Shown: positions 1 through 10,020 of the stretch, piece after piece
Layout: every line of letters starts with the position of its first letter
Position numbering within the stretch: the stretch's first letter is position 1
Source: Acidicapsa dinghuensis
Lineage (GTDB): Bacteria > Acidobacteriota > Terriglobia > Terriglobales > Acidobacteriaceae
Direction: 5' to 3'
Assembly: GCF_025685685.1 (NCBI RefSeq)
Contig: NZ_JAGSYH010000001.1
Location: 806,001 to 870,000 of the forward strand
Length of the DNA stretch: 64,000 nucleotides
The notes under the pieces: model-generated
What the model saw: the letters and a program-made list of their open reading frames with translations, nothing else
Told to the model about the DNA's origin: nothing
The model's database searches: none
Made by a program: the position numbers and the translations under genes

Positions 1-248
1 AAATGCAATTGCTTGCCATGCCGGGCTTCACAAGCGCTCCGCCTGAACCTGCATACGTGGATGAAACCACAACACTGCAGGTAGGCAAAACGCCGCTGAC
101 GCTGCACTTCGTGCAAGTGCTCACGCAGCCAATGGGAAATGCCGCCATCGATGACACGTATGGCACTCTCGGCATGGACGCCTTGGAAGAATTGAAAAGC
201 TACACCTTTGACTATCGGACGATGCGCTTCGGCGTAAAGAACGAATAG
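1..248 (+). CDS. Retropepsin-like aspartyl protease, C-terminal fragment
   Basis: The reading frame is open from the window edge to a TAG stop, so only the last ~81 residues are visible. The end of the chain carries the pattern GTLGMDAL followed by a DYR-type strand, which in single-lobe and tandem retropepsin-like proteases is the C-terminal lobe strand set that follows the second catalytic Asp (G-x-LG-x-D-x-L ... DY). The catalytic Asp itself is upstream of the window. A full-length protein of the same general family lies at 58213-59181. It converges on rpoN with only 35 bases between stops. Family assignment rests on this short motif and is moderate. Confidence 0.6.
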   Translation, partial: MQLLAMPGFTSAPPEPAYVDETTTLQVGKTPLTLHFVQVLTQPMGNAAIDDTYGTLGMDALEELKSYTFDYRTMRFGVKNE

Positions 249-283
249 CTGCTCAAGAGTCGATATTCGTTAATCGAACTTCG

Positions 284-2077
284 TTAAACTTCCCTGCGCC
301 GCCGTTGATGCGTTGAGGAAATGTTCATATCCTCACGATATTTCGCTACCGTGCGGCGAGTCACCTGGATGCCGCGCGCCTGCAGCATGGTCGCCAGTTG
401 ATCATCCGTGAGCGGCCGCCTTGGATCTTCATCTTCAATAAGCTTGCGTACCATCCGCTTGAGCACGACCAGCGGCGTATCAGCTCCCTCAGGTCCATTC
501 GCGCCTTCAGAGAAAAAGGCACGCAACTCGATCACACCCTGAGGTGTATGCGCGTATTTGTTGGCGACTGCACGGCTCACCGTGGATGGATGAACTCCAA
601 TCTCCTCGGCAACTTCCTTAATCATCATCGGCCGCAGAGCCTCGATTCCGTGCTCCAGGAAATCCTGCTGCCTGCGCACGATCACTTCGCATGTTCGCAG
701 GATCGTGCTCTTCCGTTGAGCGATGTTCCGCATCAACTGCATCGCCGAACGGAAGCGCTCCTTCACATAGTCTTTGACTTCTTTGTCTGTGCCTTCCGAC
801 GTGAGCATACGCCGGTAGCGCTGGCTCAGCCGGAAGCTTGGCATGTCCTCTTCGTTCATGGCCACGGCCCAAGTATCGCCCCGCTTCACAAAGGCCACAT
901 CCGGCTCGATCAGCCGTGCTTGTTCCCGGTTGTAGCGAAGTCCGGGCCGGGGATCCAGCGTTCGGATCAACTCAATGGCACTGCTTATCTCTGGAATCGG
1001 AGCCCCAACCGCACGCGAAATCTCGCGCAGGTCGCGCTTCTGAAGCAACGGCAAACAATTCAGCACAATTGCTATCGCTGTTTCAAAACTTTGACGGCGA
1101 TTGCGCAGTACATCTTCCTCCCGCGCGTGGAACCCATCATCCAGACTTGCAGCCACATTCAGCGTGAAATGGCCTTTGGAATGATAATGATGCCCATTCG
1201 CAACATCACCGCTCACGGCATGGCCGTTGGATAGTGGTGCAGCGGATGGATCTACCACGTAAGCGAGCGGGCGCAAATCTTCTTCCAACGCTCCCGCCAC
1301 CGCATCCGTCAAATCTTCGCTGTCATTTTCCGGGTGATCCCACTTCTCAACCTGAGAGATCGTTTGCAAGCTCTCTTTCCCAGGTTTTGCCTGATTCCCC
1401 TGCCTGGCAAATACAAGTTCCAATTCACGCCGCTGCGCTTCCAACTGAATCCTTAGGCAATCCTTCAGATCAAGCGCCCCTATTCCAATAGGATCAAGCC
1501 GCTGAATCACATCGAGAGCTTTCCGCAGAAGATCCATTACAGGCCCGTTTGCGTCTCCCTCCGCATATACCTCGGCGAGATCTTCGAGCGGTGCGGAGAG
1601 ATATCCGTTCTCATCCAGATTGCCGATGAGATATTCGGCAGCATCTCTTATCTGTGGATCGAGCACCATCGAGCCAAGCTGCCACTCCAGGTGATCCGTC
1701 AGTGTTGTCGGCTGAGACAAAAACTGTTCAAAAGAAGGTTTATCCGACTCCTCATATTCCTGCGTGGTTCGGAAACCCGGATCAAGATATTCCTGAAAAT
1801 AGGAGCCAAAATCAATTTCTTCAAACGGATCTTTGACCGTTACGGGAGGCGCCTCCTCAACTCTGTCCCGCATCGCCTCTTTGCCGCCAACCTCATCGAG
1901 AATCGGAACAGACTCATCTATCTCCTCAAGCACCGGATTCTCGATCATCTCCGCATTGATCATCTCCGTCAGCTCAAGCTTGTTCAGCGCAAGCAGACTG
2001 ACCATCTGCATCAGCCCGGGCGTCAATATCTGACGCTGGGCGACTTTCAGGTTCAGTCTTGGCTGCAGAAGTGGCAT
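284..2077 (-). CDS. rpoN: RNA polymerase sigma-54 factor RpoN
   Basis: Alternative sigma factor that recognises -24/-12 promoters and needs AAA+ activators. The N-terminal activator-interacting region I is seen at residues 1-50 (QxxxxTPGLMQMVSLL), the core-binding domain from about 115 to 215 and again from 333 to about 430, a helix-turn-helix near 480-515 (GVHPSTVSRAVANKY) and the RpoN box TRRTVAKYRE at 573-582, which differs from the usual ARRTVAKYRE by one residue. At 597 aa it is about 100 aa longer than usual, because of a low-complexity insertion at roughly 217-332. It lies downstream of lptB on the same strand, the classic lptA-lptB-rpoN order, although 272 bases separate them. No hpf gene follows. 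Confidence 0.96.
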   Translation of the reverse strand: MPLLQPRLNLKVAQRQILTPGLMQMVSLLALNKLELTEMINAEMIENPVLEEIDESVPILDEVGGKEAMRDRVEEAPPVTVKDPFEEIDFGSYFQEYLDPGFRTTQEYEESDKPSFEQFLSQPTTLTDHLEWQLGSMVLDPQIRDAAEYLIGNLDENGYLSAPLEDLAEVYAEGDANGPVMDLLRKALDVIQRLDPIGIGALDLKDCLRIQLEAQRRELELVFARQGNQAKPGKESLQTISQVEKWDHPENDSEDLTDAVAGALEEDLRPLAYVVDPSAAPLSNGHAVSGDVANGHHYHSKGHFTLNVAASLDDGFHAREEDVLRNRRQSFETAIAIVLNCLPLLQKRDLREISRAVGAPIPEISSAIELIRTLDPRPGLRYNREQARLIEPDVAFVKRGDTWAVAMNEEDMPSFRLSQRYRRMLTSEGTDKEVKDYVKERFRSAMQLMRNIAQRKSTILRTCEVIVRRQQDFLEHGIEALRPMMIKEVAEEIGVHPSTVSRAVANKYAHTPQGVIELRAFFSEGANGPEGADTPLVVLKRMVRKLIEDEDPRRPLTDDQLATMLQARGIQVTRRTVAKYREDMNISSTHQRRRREV

Positions 2078-2349
2078 AGCGTGATTTCCCCGGTCTGAGT
2101 TCCTCTAAGTGTAAATCCGTTGCGAAGTTCCCGTCCGTCAACTTGTCTCGTTACAGGACAGGTGTACCGGAATGGGCAGCATGCAATTTGGAAATTCCCA
2201 TAGTCTCATCAGCACTTGGAAGTTCAATGAAAACGCATGCTTTATTTCCTGAGTGCCTGGTTCAAGTACCCGTCCGCTCCTCAGCTCATCCCCAATGGAC
2301 GGTCTCGACATCTGTTCGTTTGCTTTCCTGCCTCTATGGAAAGCCTTTT

Positions 2350-3078
2350 TCAGTCGAGCGAAAATCCCTCTCCGAGGTAGATACGTCGCACATCCGGGTC
2401 ATTGCCCAGCTTATGGGGAGTGCCCGTCCTGAATATCTTCCCCTCCGCAATAATGTACGCCCTATCGGTTACGGAAAGCGTCTCCCGGACGTTGTGATCC
2501 GTAATCAGAATCCCAATTCCGCTCGATTTCAAGTCAAAAATGATCTTCTGCAGATCTAAAACCGCAATCGGATCGATACCGCTGAACGGCTCATCGAGCA
2601 GTAAGAAGCTCGGCTGAATACAGAGACAGCGTGCAATCTCCACGCGCCGGCGCTCACCACCAGAGAGAGCATAGCCTTTCGTGGTCCGTATATGCCGCAG
2701 GTTGAGTTGCTGTATCAGCCGCTCCGTCCTCACCCGGCGCTCATGATCCGAGATCGGCTGCGCCTCGAGTATCCCCATGATATTTTCTTCCACCGTCAGC
2801 TTGCGAAAGACCGAGGGCTCCTGCGGAAGATAGCTGATGCCATGGCTTCGCGCGCGCAGGTACATCGGAACACGTGTTATGTCCTGATCGTCAACCATCA
2901 CCCGCCCGCTTTCCGGCGTCACCAATCCGACGATCATGTAAAAACTGGTCGTCTTGCCCGCTCCATTGGGTCCAAGCAAACCCACCACTTCTCCGCGGGA
3001 AATGCTAAGATTGACCTCGCGAACGACCTGTCGCCCGCCATACGTTTTGCCGATTCCTTCGGCACTAAGTGTCTGCAT
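2350..3078 (-). CDS. lptB: LPS export ABC transporter ATP-binding protein LptB
   Basis: Cytoplasmic ATPase of the LptB2FG complex that extracts lipopolysaccharide from the inner membrane. The 242-aa length is normal. Walker [10 protein letters not shown] is at residues 36-44, the signature LSGGERRR near 139, Walker [13 protein letters not shown] near 159 and the H-loop in ITDHNVRE near 195, which is the LptB form of the switch histidine. It sits between the lptC-like gene (upstream, 97 bases) and rpoN (downstream), which supports LptB rather than LivG/LivF. The membrane partners LptF and LptG are not in the window; LptE is at 28.9 kb. Confidence 0.95.
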   Translation of the reverse strand: MQTLSAEGIGKTYGGRQVVREVNLSISRGEVVGLLGPNGAGKTTSFYMIVGLVTPESGRVMVDDQDITRVPMYLRARSHGISYLPQEPSVFRKLTVEENIMGILEAQPISDHERRVRTERLIQQLNLRHIRTTKGYALSGGERRRVEIARCLCIQPSFLLLDEPFSGIDPIAVLDLQKIIFDLKSSGIGILITDHNVRETLSVTDRAYIIAEGKIFRTGTPHKLGNDPDVRRIYLGEGFSLD

Positions 3079-3175
3079 CTCGATCCAAAATTCTTACGCG
3101 TTATCCGTTGACGGAAAGCATCTTTACTTTCCGCCCTGATCAAAAATTGCGTTGACCGGACCAGACCACATCCGA

Positions 3176-5920
3176 TTATTTCTTTGACCGCGTATCCGTA
3201 ACTGTTTTGCCACCATCGCCTTCTACAGTGACGCTCGCATCGCGGCTATGGTATACCAGCGCTTTCCCTGAAATCGAACCGCGCACCTCATCCGTAATCC
3301 GCGGCGGAACCGTCGCCGATCCTGTCAGTGTAAAGGTGCCGTCCTCTCCACGATATACAAGCTGCTCGCCAGTACCGCGGCGATCAGGCCAGTCAATCCT
3401 CACCTTTCCCGTCGCTACGAGATGATCGATCGAACGCTGCGGCTCATGAGTGGCGTTACCCTGCGCAGACGCATGAGAAGCGGAAGACCGGGGTGTGAGT
3501 GTTACGTCAACCTGCTGTGCCAAGATGGTAGACAGGCCATCGGACCCCGTGGCCTGAGCGACTACGTTTGGTAGCAACCCGCTCTGAAAGACGGCGAGAT
3601 GTTCACCGTCAGAGTAGTGAAGCGAGCCACTTCGGACACGGATCAAAGATGGAGCGTCGGAACTCTTTGCACCGGGGCTCGCAGATCCTTTATTGGAGTT
3701 CCTAGGTGTGCTCAGCGCATTACCTAAACTTCCCATCAGCACTGTCTTAACAGGGCTATCTACACCGCCAGCCTGCGCATCAAGTGTCTGCTTCTGCCGA
3801 TTCAATGTAATCACCGGAGCGGCCACAGAATTAACCCCCTGCCAGAGACGCACATCTCCATGCAGCGCATCGGAACTACCGCTCCCGCCATGCAGAACCA
3901 CTTCCTGCGTGGACTTATGCAACTCCGCTTCTGCGGCAACCGCATTCAGCGGGTCATTCGCTCCTGAATCACTTCCTCTATTTCCTAATAGCGAACTTCC
4001 GGGCGCAGCCGTTCCTGAAGTTCCCGCAGATACCCAGCTGATGCGAACGTTGCCTCGCGCGAGCCCATCTCCGGAAGCACGAGACAGATCGATCCGGTCA
4101 GCAGCAATGTCCATCCCGCCATCGCGAACCCGCGGGCTTCCAGACAAATACACCATCTGGTTGGAGCCGTTATATTCCGACCGCTCCGCGACTGCCCGCA
4201 CTGAGGTCTGCTCGGAACTCCGGCCATCGCGAGCCGCCGCGTCCTGAATGAGAATGACATGCCCGGTCTGCACGATAGATGCCACCTGCGACGCATCCAC
4301 TCCGCCGCCAGATGTCGTCTTTCCACCACTTTTTCCCTGTGGAGACCCAGCCGGGAAAAAATGAACCTCGAGTTGATCGGAACTTCCGCTATCGTGATCG
4401 CCTTTGACTCCCCGCTCGTCAAAACTCACTCGACCTGACGCATTCAGTTCAGATAATGCGTGGTCTGAACCGAGTTCAGCCGTCAGCGCATCCGCGGACA
4501 ACCGCGAAGGTAAAGAGACACCGTTTGAAGTTGTCTCAGACGTAACGGTCACTCCGCCATTTCCCTGTACAGTACGCGCCTCAACATGAGCCGATGACGC
4601 ATTCGCCTGCCTCTGGCCATTTTTGTTCGATTGATTCGTCTGTGATGGCTGAGGAGCAAACGAAATATCCGCGGTCTGTGACTTCCATGTGCGAGTCACA
4701 ACAACCGGCACATTCTTTGCGGAGACAGATTGCTGCCGCGAATGAAACTCCACACCCTGCTCAAGATGAGCCTGGCTTAACTGTCCCTGTTTATCGAACG
4801 TGAGATGAGCAACCGGAGAGGTCCCCTCAACCGTTCGATCCGGCTGTGTCAAACCAAACTTCGTTCCTCCCTGCAAAACGCCCTTTGCCGGATGATTCTC
4901 CGCATCGAAATCAAGCGTTCCATTCGGAGCCGTAATGAGGCCGCCCTTTTCCGTCTTGAGCGTGACCCCCTTTGAACCATCCAGCTTCGAAATCGAGCCA
5001 TCATCACGCAGATACAAGAGCGCGTATCCGCTCTGCGCATTGTCTCCATTGGAATCAGCCTTTGCATCGGTCAGCAGGCAGGTCATCGCATCGTGCTCAA
5101 ACTCCGCATGCGCTGCGTAGATATTCACTGGAGCCTGCGCCGTTGCGGCGTTTCTCTGCACATGAATCTGCACATCGTGATCCAGTACCAGGCTGCCATT
5201 CTGCGAGTCATACGTCGCTCCGTTTGCCGACCCGCTTCCCTGCCGCAGCGCAAAATCCACGTGTTGCGTGGTAGTCGCGATTCCCTCTTTTTGATGAAAG
5301 ACCAGACCACTGGTCGTTACATGAATCTGCTCGTCCGTGATCGCCTGAGGCAAGCCATGCAATCCGGGATTGGTTGATGCCGCCGAATTGCCTGCCGCGG
5401 AGCCGTGTGCCGCACCTGATTTATTAGCCCCTTGAGGCGTGCCTTTCGAGCCAGCCTTCGTCTTCAAGCCAGGCATCGGCATCTTTGCCACCGCGGGCTT
5501 TTCCCCTGGCCGCACCATTGTGATCTCCACTTCACCTGCGGCTGTGGCAATCCCCTGGCTTGGGTTGTACTCGAACTCCTTGCCCGAGATCGTATCCGTA
5601 CGGGTACCGTCCTCACCGTAGAGTTCAATCCGAACATCCTGCAACACAGCACTGCCGTCGCTCTTGTGCTTGATTGCGCGGTTGGCATGGATCTTAAAAA
5701 TCGTCTTGCCCTTGCGCGTCTGTGAGTAATCGACCCCATCCGCCTGCTGCACAATGTTGATGCCAAGCCGCCCTGGAATGTCTTTCTCGATATAGCGACG
5801 CACCCATTTGCCGCCAATCAATACAGCAGCAATCACCAGCACCAGCAAAACGCCACCGATGAGCACCAGCGTACGCAGCCGCTCAATCGTGATCCGGGGC
5901 TTGGATGTGGCGACACTCAT
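3176..5920 (-). CDS. LptC/LptA-like LPS transport protein, very long
   Basis: A 914-aa protein with one N-terminal membrane anchor (residues about 15-40, LVLIGGVLLVLVIAAVLIGG) followed by a periplasmic part. Residues 50-140 read like LptC (GVDYSQTRKGKTIF, then VQLxDVRIELYGEDG-type beta strands). The remainder contains several OstA/LptA-like beta-jellyroll stretches (for example YDSQNGSLVLDHDVQIH near 240 and VYRGEDGTFTLTGSA near 860) separated by Ser/Gly/Asn-rich linkers. E. coli LptC and LptA are each below 200 aa, so this single chain could serve both roles as a long periplasmic bridge. Its position directly upstream of lptB supports the assignment. The LptC part is well supported; that it replaces LptA is inference. 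Confidence 0.8.
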   Translation of the reverse strand: MSVATSKPRITIERLRTLVLIGGVLLVLVIAAVLIGGKWVRRYIEKDIPGRLGINIVQQADGVDYSQTRKGKTIFKIHANRAIKHKSDGSAVLQDVRIELYGEDGTRTDTISGKEFEYNPSQGIATAAGEVEITMVRPGEKPAVAKMPMPGLKTKAGSKGTPQGANKSGAAHGSAAGNSAASTNPGLHGLPQAITDEQIHVTTSGLVFHQKEGIATTTQHVDFALRQGSGSANGATYDSQNGSLVLDHDVQIHVQRNAATAQAPVNIYAAHAEFEHDAMTCLLTDAKADSNGDNAQSGYALLYLRDDGSISKLDGSKGVTLKTEKGGLITAPNGTLDFDAENHPAKGVLQGGTKFGLTQPDRTVEGTSPVAHLTFDKQGQLSQAHLEQGVEFHSRQQSVSAKNVPVVVTRTWKSQTADISFAPQPSQTNQSNKNGQRQANASSAHVEARTVQGNGGVTVTSETTSNGVSLPSRLSADALTAELGSDHALSELNASGRVSFDERGVKGDHDSGSSDQLEVHFFPAGSPQGKSGGKTTSGGGVDASQVASIVQTGHVILIQDAAARDGRSSEQTSVRAVAERSEYNGSNQMVYLSGSPRVRDGGMDIAADRIDLSRASGDGLARGNVRISWVSAGTSGTAAPGSSLLGNRGSDSGANDPLNAVAAEAELHKSTQEVVLHGGSGSSDALHGDVRLWQGVNSVAAPVITLNRQKQTLDAQAGGVDSPVKTVLMGSLGNALSTPRNSNKGSASPGAKSSDAPSLIRVRSGSLHYSDGEHLAVFQSGLLPNVVAQATGSDGLSTILAQQVDVTLTPRSSASHASAQGNATHEPQRSIDHLVATGKVRIDWPDRRGTGEQLVYRGEDGTFTLTGSATVPPRITDEVRGSISGKALVYHSRDASVTVEGDGGKTVTDTRSKK

Positions 5921-6054
5921 TCAGCGACTCGATTCCAAATCATTCCCATCAACACAAAGATCGGCCCCGGCCAATAGCCCGCACTCGATCCGTGACCGTG
6001 AGATCCATGATCTCGAGAACCATGGCTGTGGGAAAAAGCATTGACGAACAGGTT

Positions 6055-6675
6055 TCATTGCAGGCGATTCAGGCGAGCCACCAGCCTCGATGCGAGCGTC
6101 TCCCCCAGTTCAGACCACATCAAGCGCGCGGACGCTTGCGACTCTTTCTCGATCGCGTTGGTCAACTCCACAAGCTGCCGGACATTCTCTTCCATGCAGC
6201 GAACCGCCTCTTCCGTGAGCGTTGTATTCTCCTGCAGAAAAGGCGCGTCGTTCCCAAAGTCGATCCGGATATGCCCTTCCTGCTCGTACGCTCCGTCGTC
6301 AAAGTTTGGACCGTACCCCAGCACTCGCACCAGCCTCGTGGTTTTCACCCAATTCGGCCGCGGACCACCGTTTTCCTCCGGCTCCCAAAGCGTCCATCCG
6401 ATCTGGAATTCGTAGGCGTAATCATCGTGCAGCAGTTCCAAAGCCTGATCTACGGCGTAATCGATCCTCGCCTGGTTTTCTCCCAGACCGTAAACCTCCT
6501 GAAAAGCCGCAGCTTCACGCCAATTCACTGGCCAGACCGTCGCCGAGAATACCCCCGGTTCGCCCCCAAATCGTTGGAATTGCTGCAGCACCTGAACAAG
6601 CTTGTCATCAAGCTGCTCCAGGCGAAATTGCGGATACCAGAGGCTGAGGGAAATGCTGTCGGACATATCTATCAA
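6055..6675 (-). CDS. Conserved hypothetical protein
   Basis: A 206-aa soluble, acidic protein without signal peptide or membrane segment. I do not recognise a characterised family. It has an aromatic N-terminal half (LWYPQFRLEQLDD, then several WE/WxP motifs: IGWTLWEPEENGG) and a helical C-terminal part rich in Glu. An in-frame Met at residue 4 is an equally good start. The gene is upstream of and codirectional with the lptC-like gene, separated by 134 bases. The coherent reading frame with balanced composition and the lack of any competing frame on the other strand argue that it is real. Confidence 0.7.
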   Translation of the reverse strand: MIDMSDSISLSLWYPQFRLEQLDDKLVQVLQQFQRFGGEPGVFSATVWPVNWREAAAFQEVYGLGENQARIDYAVDQALELLHDDYAYEFQIGWTLWEPEENGGPRPNWVKTTRLVRVLGYGPNFDDGAYEQEGHIRIDFGNDAPFLQENTTLTEEAVRCMEENVRQLVELTNAIEKESQASARLMWSELGETLASRLVARLNRLQ

Positions 6676-6755
6676 TTTTAGACGTCAATTGCTCCGGCAT
6701 GGATTCTCCCAATCGACCGGAAAGGCAAGCCTCATAGCGGCGGTATCATGCGAAG

Positions 6756-7850
6756 GTGTGCGCAGCAGCGCTCTTTCGGAGAATTGTGAACAACTCCTTT
6801 ATCTTTCGGTGGTTCTTCCATGCAAATCTGATCGTTTTGGTAACTGCTCCCTTGATTCTGGCGCCGCGCATGGCATCCGCACAGGATCGAGCCTTGCAGT
6901 TCGCCGAACTGGGCACATGCAAACTCGACGGCGGAGCCCAGATCGAAAACTGCCGCCTCGGCTATCGGACCTGGGGCACGCTAAACCCCGAGCACACGAA
7001 TGCGGTCGTCTTCCCGACATGGTTCACCGGCACAAGCGAACAGATTAGCGGCAACGTCGGCCCAGGAAAGCTCGTCGATCCCGCAAAGTACTTCGTCGTA
7101 GCAATCGACGCGTTCGGTAACGGAGTTTCCTCTTCGCCCTCCAACAGCACCGCTCAGCCTCGACTGAAATTTCCAGCCTTCACCACTCGCGATATGGTCC
7201 GCGCCGAATACCGTCTGGCCACGGAAACGCTGCATCTGACCCACGTGCACGCCGTGATGGGCATCTCAATGGGCGGCATGCAGACCTTTGAGTGGATGGT
7301 GGATTACCCGGACTTTATGGACCTCGCCATTCCAATCGTAGGATCGACTCGCCTGACCTCCTACGATCTCCTCCTATGGCACGGCGAAGAAGACGCCATC
7401 CGCACCAATCCGGCATGGGAAAACGGTAATTACACCGGCCATCCTGTCTTCCCGCAGATGGAAATCCTCCACGACATGAACCTGACCACTCCCACGCACT
7501 ACGCTCGCGAGATCACATTAGCCGATTTTGATGCGCACTACGCCGGATATTCCAAACCGAGCCTGGGCCAAATGGACCCCAATGATCGCATCTACCAACT
7601 CGAAGCCATGATCCATCATGACGTCGCTCACGGTGGGAACCTCGAAGATGCTGCGCATCAAGTCCATGCAAAGGCCCTGGTCGTCGCCTCCGAGCAGGAT
7701 CACATGGTCAATCCGACTCCTGCTCTCGCATTTGCAAAGTTGCTCGGCGCAAAGACCTTGCTTTTGACCTCAGACTGCGGCCATCTCGCGCCCGGCCGTG
7801 AAGCAGACAAACTGAACCCGGCTGTCGAAACATTCCTGGACAATCACTAA
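6756..7850 (+). CDS. Secreted MetX-like alpha/beta hydrolase
   Basis: An alpha/beta-hydrolase of the homoserine O-acetyltransferase (MetX) superfamily. The triad is visible as S171 in GISMGG, D315 in ASEQDHMVNP and H343 in SDCGHLAPG. Unlike biosynthetic MetX it begins with a hydrophobic segment (residues about 16-36) ending at ASAQD, which looks like a signal peptide cleaved near residue 42, so it probably acts in the periplasm or outside and is not a methionine-biosynthesis enzyme. The start is a GTG at 6756; other starts are possible because no strong Shine-Dalgarno sequence is seen. It converges on glyS with 19 bases between stops. Substrate unknown. Confidence 0.85.
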   Translation: MCAAALFRRIVNNSFIFRWFFHANLIVLVTAPLILAPRMASAQDRALQFAELGTCKLDGGAQIENCRLGYRTWGTLNPEHTNAVVFPTWFTGTSEQISGNVGPGKLVDPAKYFVVAIDAFGNGVSSSPSNSTAQPRLKFPAFTTRDMVRAEYRLATETLHLTHVHAVMGISMGGMQTFEWMVDYPDFMDLAIPIVGSTRLTSYDLLLWHGEEDAIRTNPAWENGNYTGHPVFPQMEILHDMNLTTPTHYAREITLADFDAHYAGYSKPSLGQMDPNDRIYQLEAMIHHDVAHGGNLEDAAHQVHAKALVVASEQDHMVNPTPALAFAKLLGAKTLLLTSDCGHLAPGREADKLNPAVETFLDNH

Positions 7851-7869
7851 TTTGAAGTCGGCAGACCCC

Positions 7870-9978
7870 TCAGGCAATCACGATTTCACTGAAATCCGCA
7901 ATTCCCGATAAGCCCTCAAGCACAAACCGGATCAGCGCCAGTCGTGCCGCGCGCACCTCGGCCTCTGACGCCATCACCATCACCTTGTCGAAGAAAGCAT
8001 CCACCGCAGGCCGTAGCGAAGCGATGGCCTCAAGCGCCGCAAGATAATTCTTCTTCTGGCGCAACTCCGTCACATCCGCAGCTATCTTCGAAGCCTGGGC
8101 CAGCAGGGCCTTTTCCTCTGGTGAGCTCAATAGCCCGTCCGTCGGTCGGGTTGTGCTTACAACTTCACCCTTTTCCGCGGCTTGCCGAAGAATATTCTTA
8201 ATTCGTTTGAACGCCGCTGAGATAGCCAAGAAATCTTCCGAGCCGCGCGCAGCGGTCAAAGCCTCAGCCCGAGCAATGGCGTCGCGGACATCATCCGCAT
8301 CTGCTGCCAACGTAGCGTTCACCACGTCATAAGCGAAGCCACGCACGTCGCTTAGGTAGAAATTCAGGCGCTCCACGAAAAACTCGTGAACCCCAGCCGA
8401 CGCCCTCGAATCCTGACTATCTGCCGCAGCAATGACATCCGAAATCCGCAGCGGCAGTGCCGACTCCGCCAGTATCTTTACAATCGCATTCGCGGCACGG
8501 CGAAGCGCAAACGGATCTCGCGAACCGGTCGGCGCATTGCCAATGCTGAACATCGCCGTGATCGTATGAACACGGTCAGCCAGTCCCAATAGCTGCCCTT
8601 CGACGGTTTCCGGAATCACATCATCCGTTGACTCGGGCACATATTGTGAATAGATCGCTGCCGCAGCCGTCTCGCTTAACCCCTGAGCCTTGGCGTACAG
8701 GCCGCCGATAATACCCTGCAGCTCCGTAAACTCCTTCACCAGTTCAGCGGTCAGATCGGCCTTGGCCAGCTTTCCGGCAATCTCCAGAGCCGCGTAGTCA
8801 TACGCAGTAAATCCGCGCACCTGCAATAGCTCATGTAATTTTGCGATCACTTCGAGATTTCGTTGCGTTTTCCAGCCGTAACTTCCCAAGTCCTTCTGGA
8901 AAGTCACTGCATTCAGCATCGCAACGCGGTCTGTCAGCGATACCTTCTGATCTGTCTCCCAAAAGAACTGCGCATCCTTGAACCGCGACCTCAAGACACG
9001 CTCGTTGCCGTGCCGAATGATTGCTTCTCCTGCCTCATCGACCTGTGTATTCAATACTGTGAGAAAATGTGGCGCCAGCTTTCCTGCGGCATCTTCTACC
9101 GCAAAATACTTCTGATGGTCACGCATCACCGTTACCAGTACTTCTTCCGGCAGGGCCAGATACTCTGCCTCAAAACTGCCGTAGAGCACCGTGGGCCACT
9201 CCGTCAGTTGCACCACCGTTTCGACCAGCGCCTCATCCTCGCGCCAGCGCGCTCCAGGCGTCGCCGTGATCGACCGCGTTACTCGATCCAGCGCCTTACG
9301 AATCGTGTTTCGGCGTACCGCAACATCCGCCTCGACGAACCCGCCTCGCAAAGCGTCAAGATAAGCTCCCGGAGTTTCGATAACGATCGGTGAGCTGCCA
9401 TGCAGTATCCGGTGCCCCCGGCTCTGATTCCCAGCCTTGATACCGGCGATCTCAATCGGCAGAATCTCCGAATCCAGCAGCGCCACTACCCACCGAACCG
9501 GACGCACAAACCGCTCCGGCTTGCCCGCGCGCCAGTACATATTCTTGGCCCAGTAAATTGACAGCACTTCTTTCGGAAGCTCAGCAGCCAGTACCTCCGC
9601 AGTTGCGCGGCCCTTGCGCAGCACTGAAGCAGACACATACTCACCCTTGGCGTTGCTGGTCTTCTCCAGTGCCGATAGATCCACGCCCGCTTTCTTCGCA
9701 AATGCCTGCGCGGCCGGACCCGGCTCTCCATTCGGAAAAGCAATCTTCCACGACGGCCCTGTCAACACTTCCTGCACATCGGGCTGCGCCTGCGCCAGAC
9801 CTTCAACGCGCACCGCCAAACGGCGTGGTGTTGAATAGGCGACGATCTTTACATCTCCATCAGCAAGCCGTTCACGCGCAATCAGTTCGCCAATCCTGCG
9901 ACCCAGCTCTGCCTCGGCTCCGGTGATCATCCGTGCCGGAATCTCCTCAAGGCCGATCTCCAATAAAAACTCTGCCAT
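7870..9978 (-). CDS. glyS: Glycyl-tRNA synthetase beta subunit
   Basis: Beta subunit of the bacterial alpha2beta2-type glycyl-tRNA synthetase, which recognises tRNA-Gly. The 702-aa length is normal. It begins with the family signature FLLEIGLEEIPARM (residues 4-17), includes ERFVRPVRWVVALLD near 155 and the conserved VMRDHQKYFAVED near 290, then the HD-like and anticodon-binding C-terminal regions. It follows glyQ on the same strand with 42 bases between them, so the two subunits are probably cotranscribed. Confidence 0.97.
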   Translation of the reverse strand: MAEFLLEIGLEEIPARMITGAEAELGRRIGELIARERLADGDVKIVAYSTPRRLAVRVEGLAQAQPDVQEVLTGPSWKIAFPNGEPGPAAQAFAKKAGVDLSALEKTSNAKGEYVSASVLRKGRATAEVLAAELPKEVLSIYWAKNMYWRAGKPERFVRPVRWVVALLDSEILPIEIAGIKAGNQSRGHRILHGSSPIVIETPGAYLDALRGGFVEADVAVRRNTIRKALDRVTRSITATPGARWREDEALVETVVQLTEWPTVLYGSFEAEYLALPEEVLVTVMRDHQKYFAVEDAAGKLAPHFLTVLNTQVDEAGEAIIRHGNERVLRSRFKDAQFFWETDQKVSLTDRVAMLNAVTFQKDLGSYGWKTQRNLEVIAKLHELLQVRGFTAYDYAALEIAGKLAKADLTAELVKEFTELQGIIGGLYAKAQGLSETAAAAIYSQYVPESTDDVIPETVEGQLLGLADRVHTITAMFSIGNAPTGSRDPFALRRAANAIVKILAESALPLRISDVIAAADSQDSRASAGVHEFFVERLNFYLSDVRGFAYDVVNATLAADADDVRDAIARAEALTAARGSEDFLAISAAFKRIKNILRQAAEKGEVVSTTRPTDGLLSSPEEKALLAQASKIAADVTELRQKKNYLAALEAIASLRPAVDAFFDKVMVMASEAEVRAARLALIRFVLEGLSGIADFSEIVIA

Positions 9979-10020
9979 ATCTCGACTAACTTTCCTTGAA
10001 CGCTTAAAAAGCTCGCTGAA

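Noticed and set aside
398..1234. Long plus-strand frame opposite rpoN
   Set aside because: It is antisense to clear RpoN coding sequence and has no family features.
2143..2559. Plus-strand frame in the rpoN-lptB gap
   Set aside because: It runs into lptB antisense, has no ribosome-binding site and no recognisable domain.
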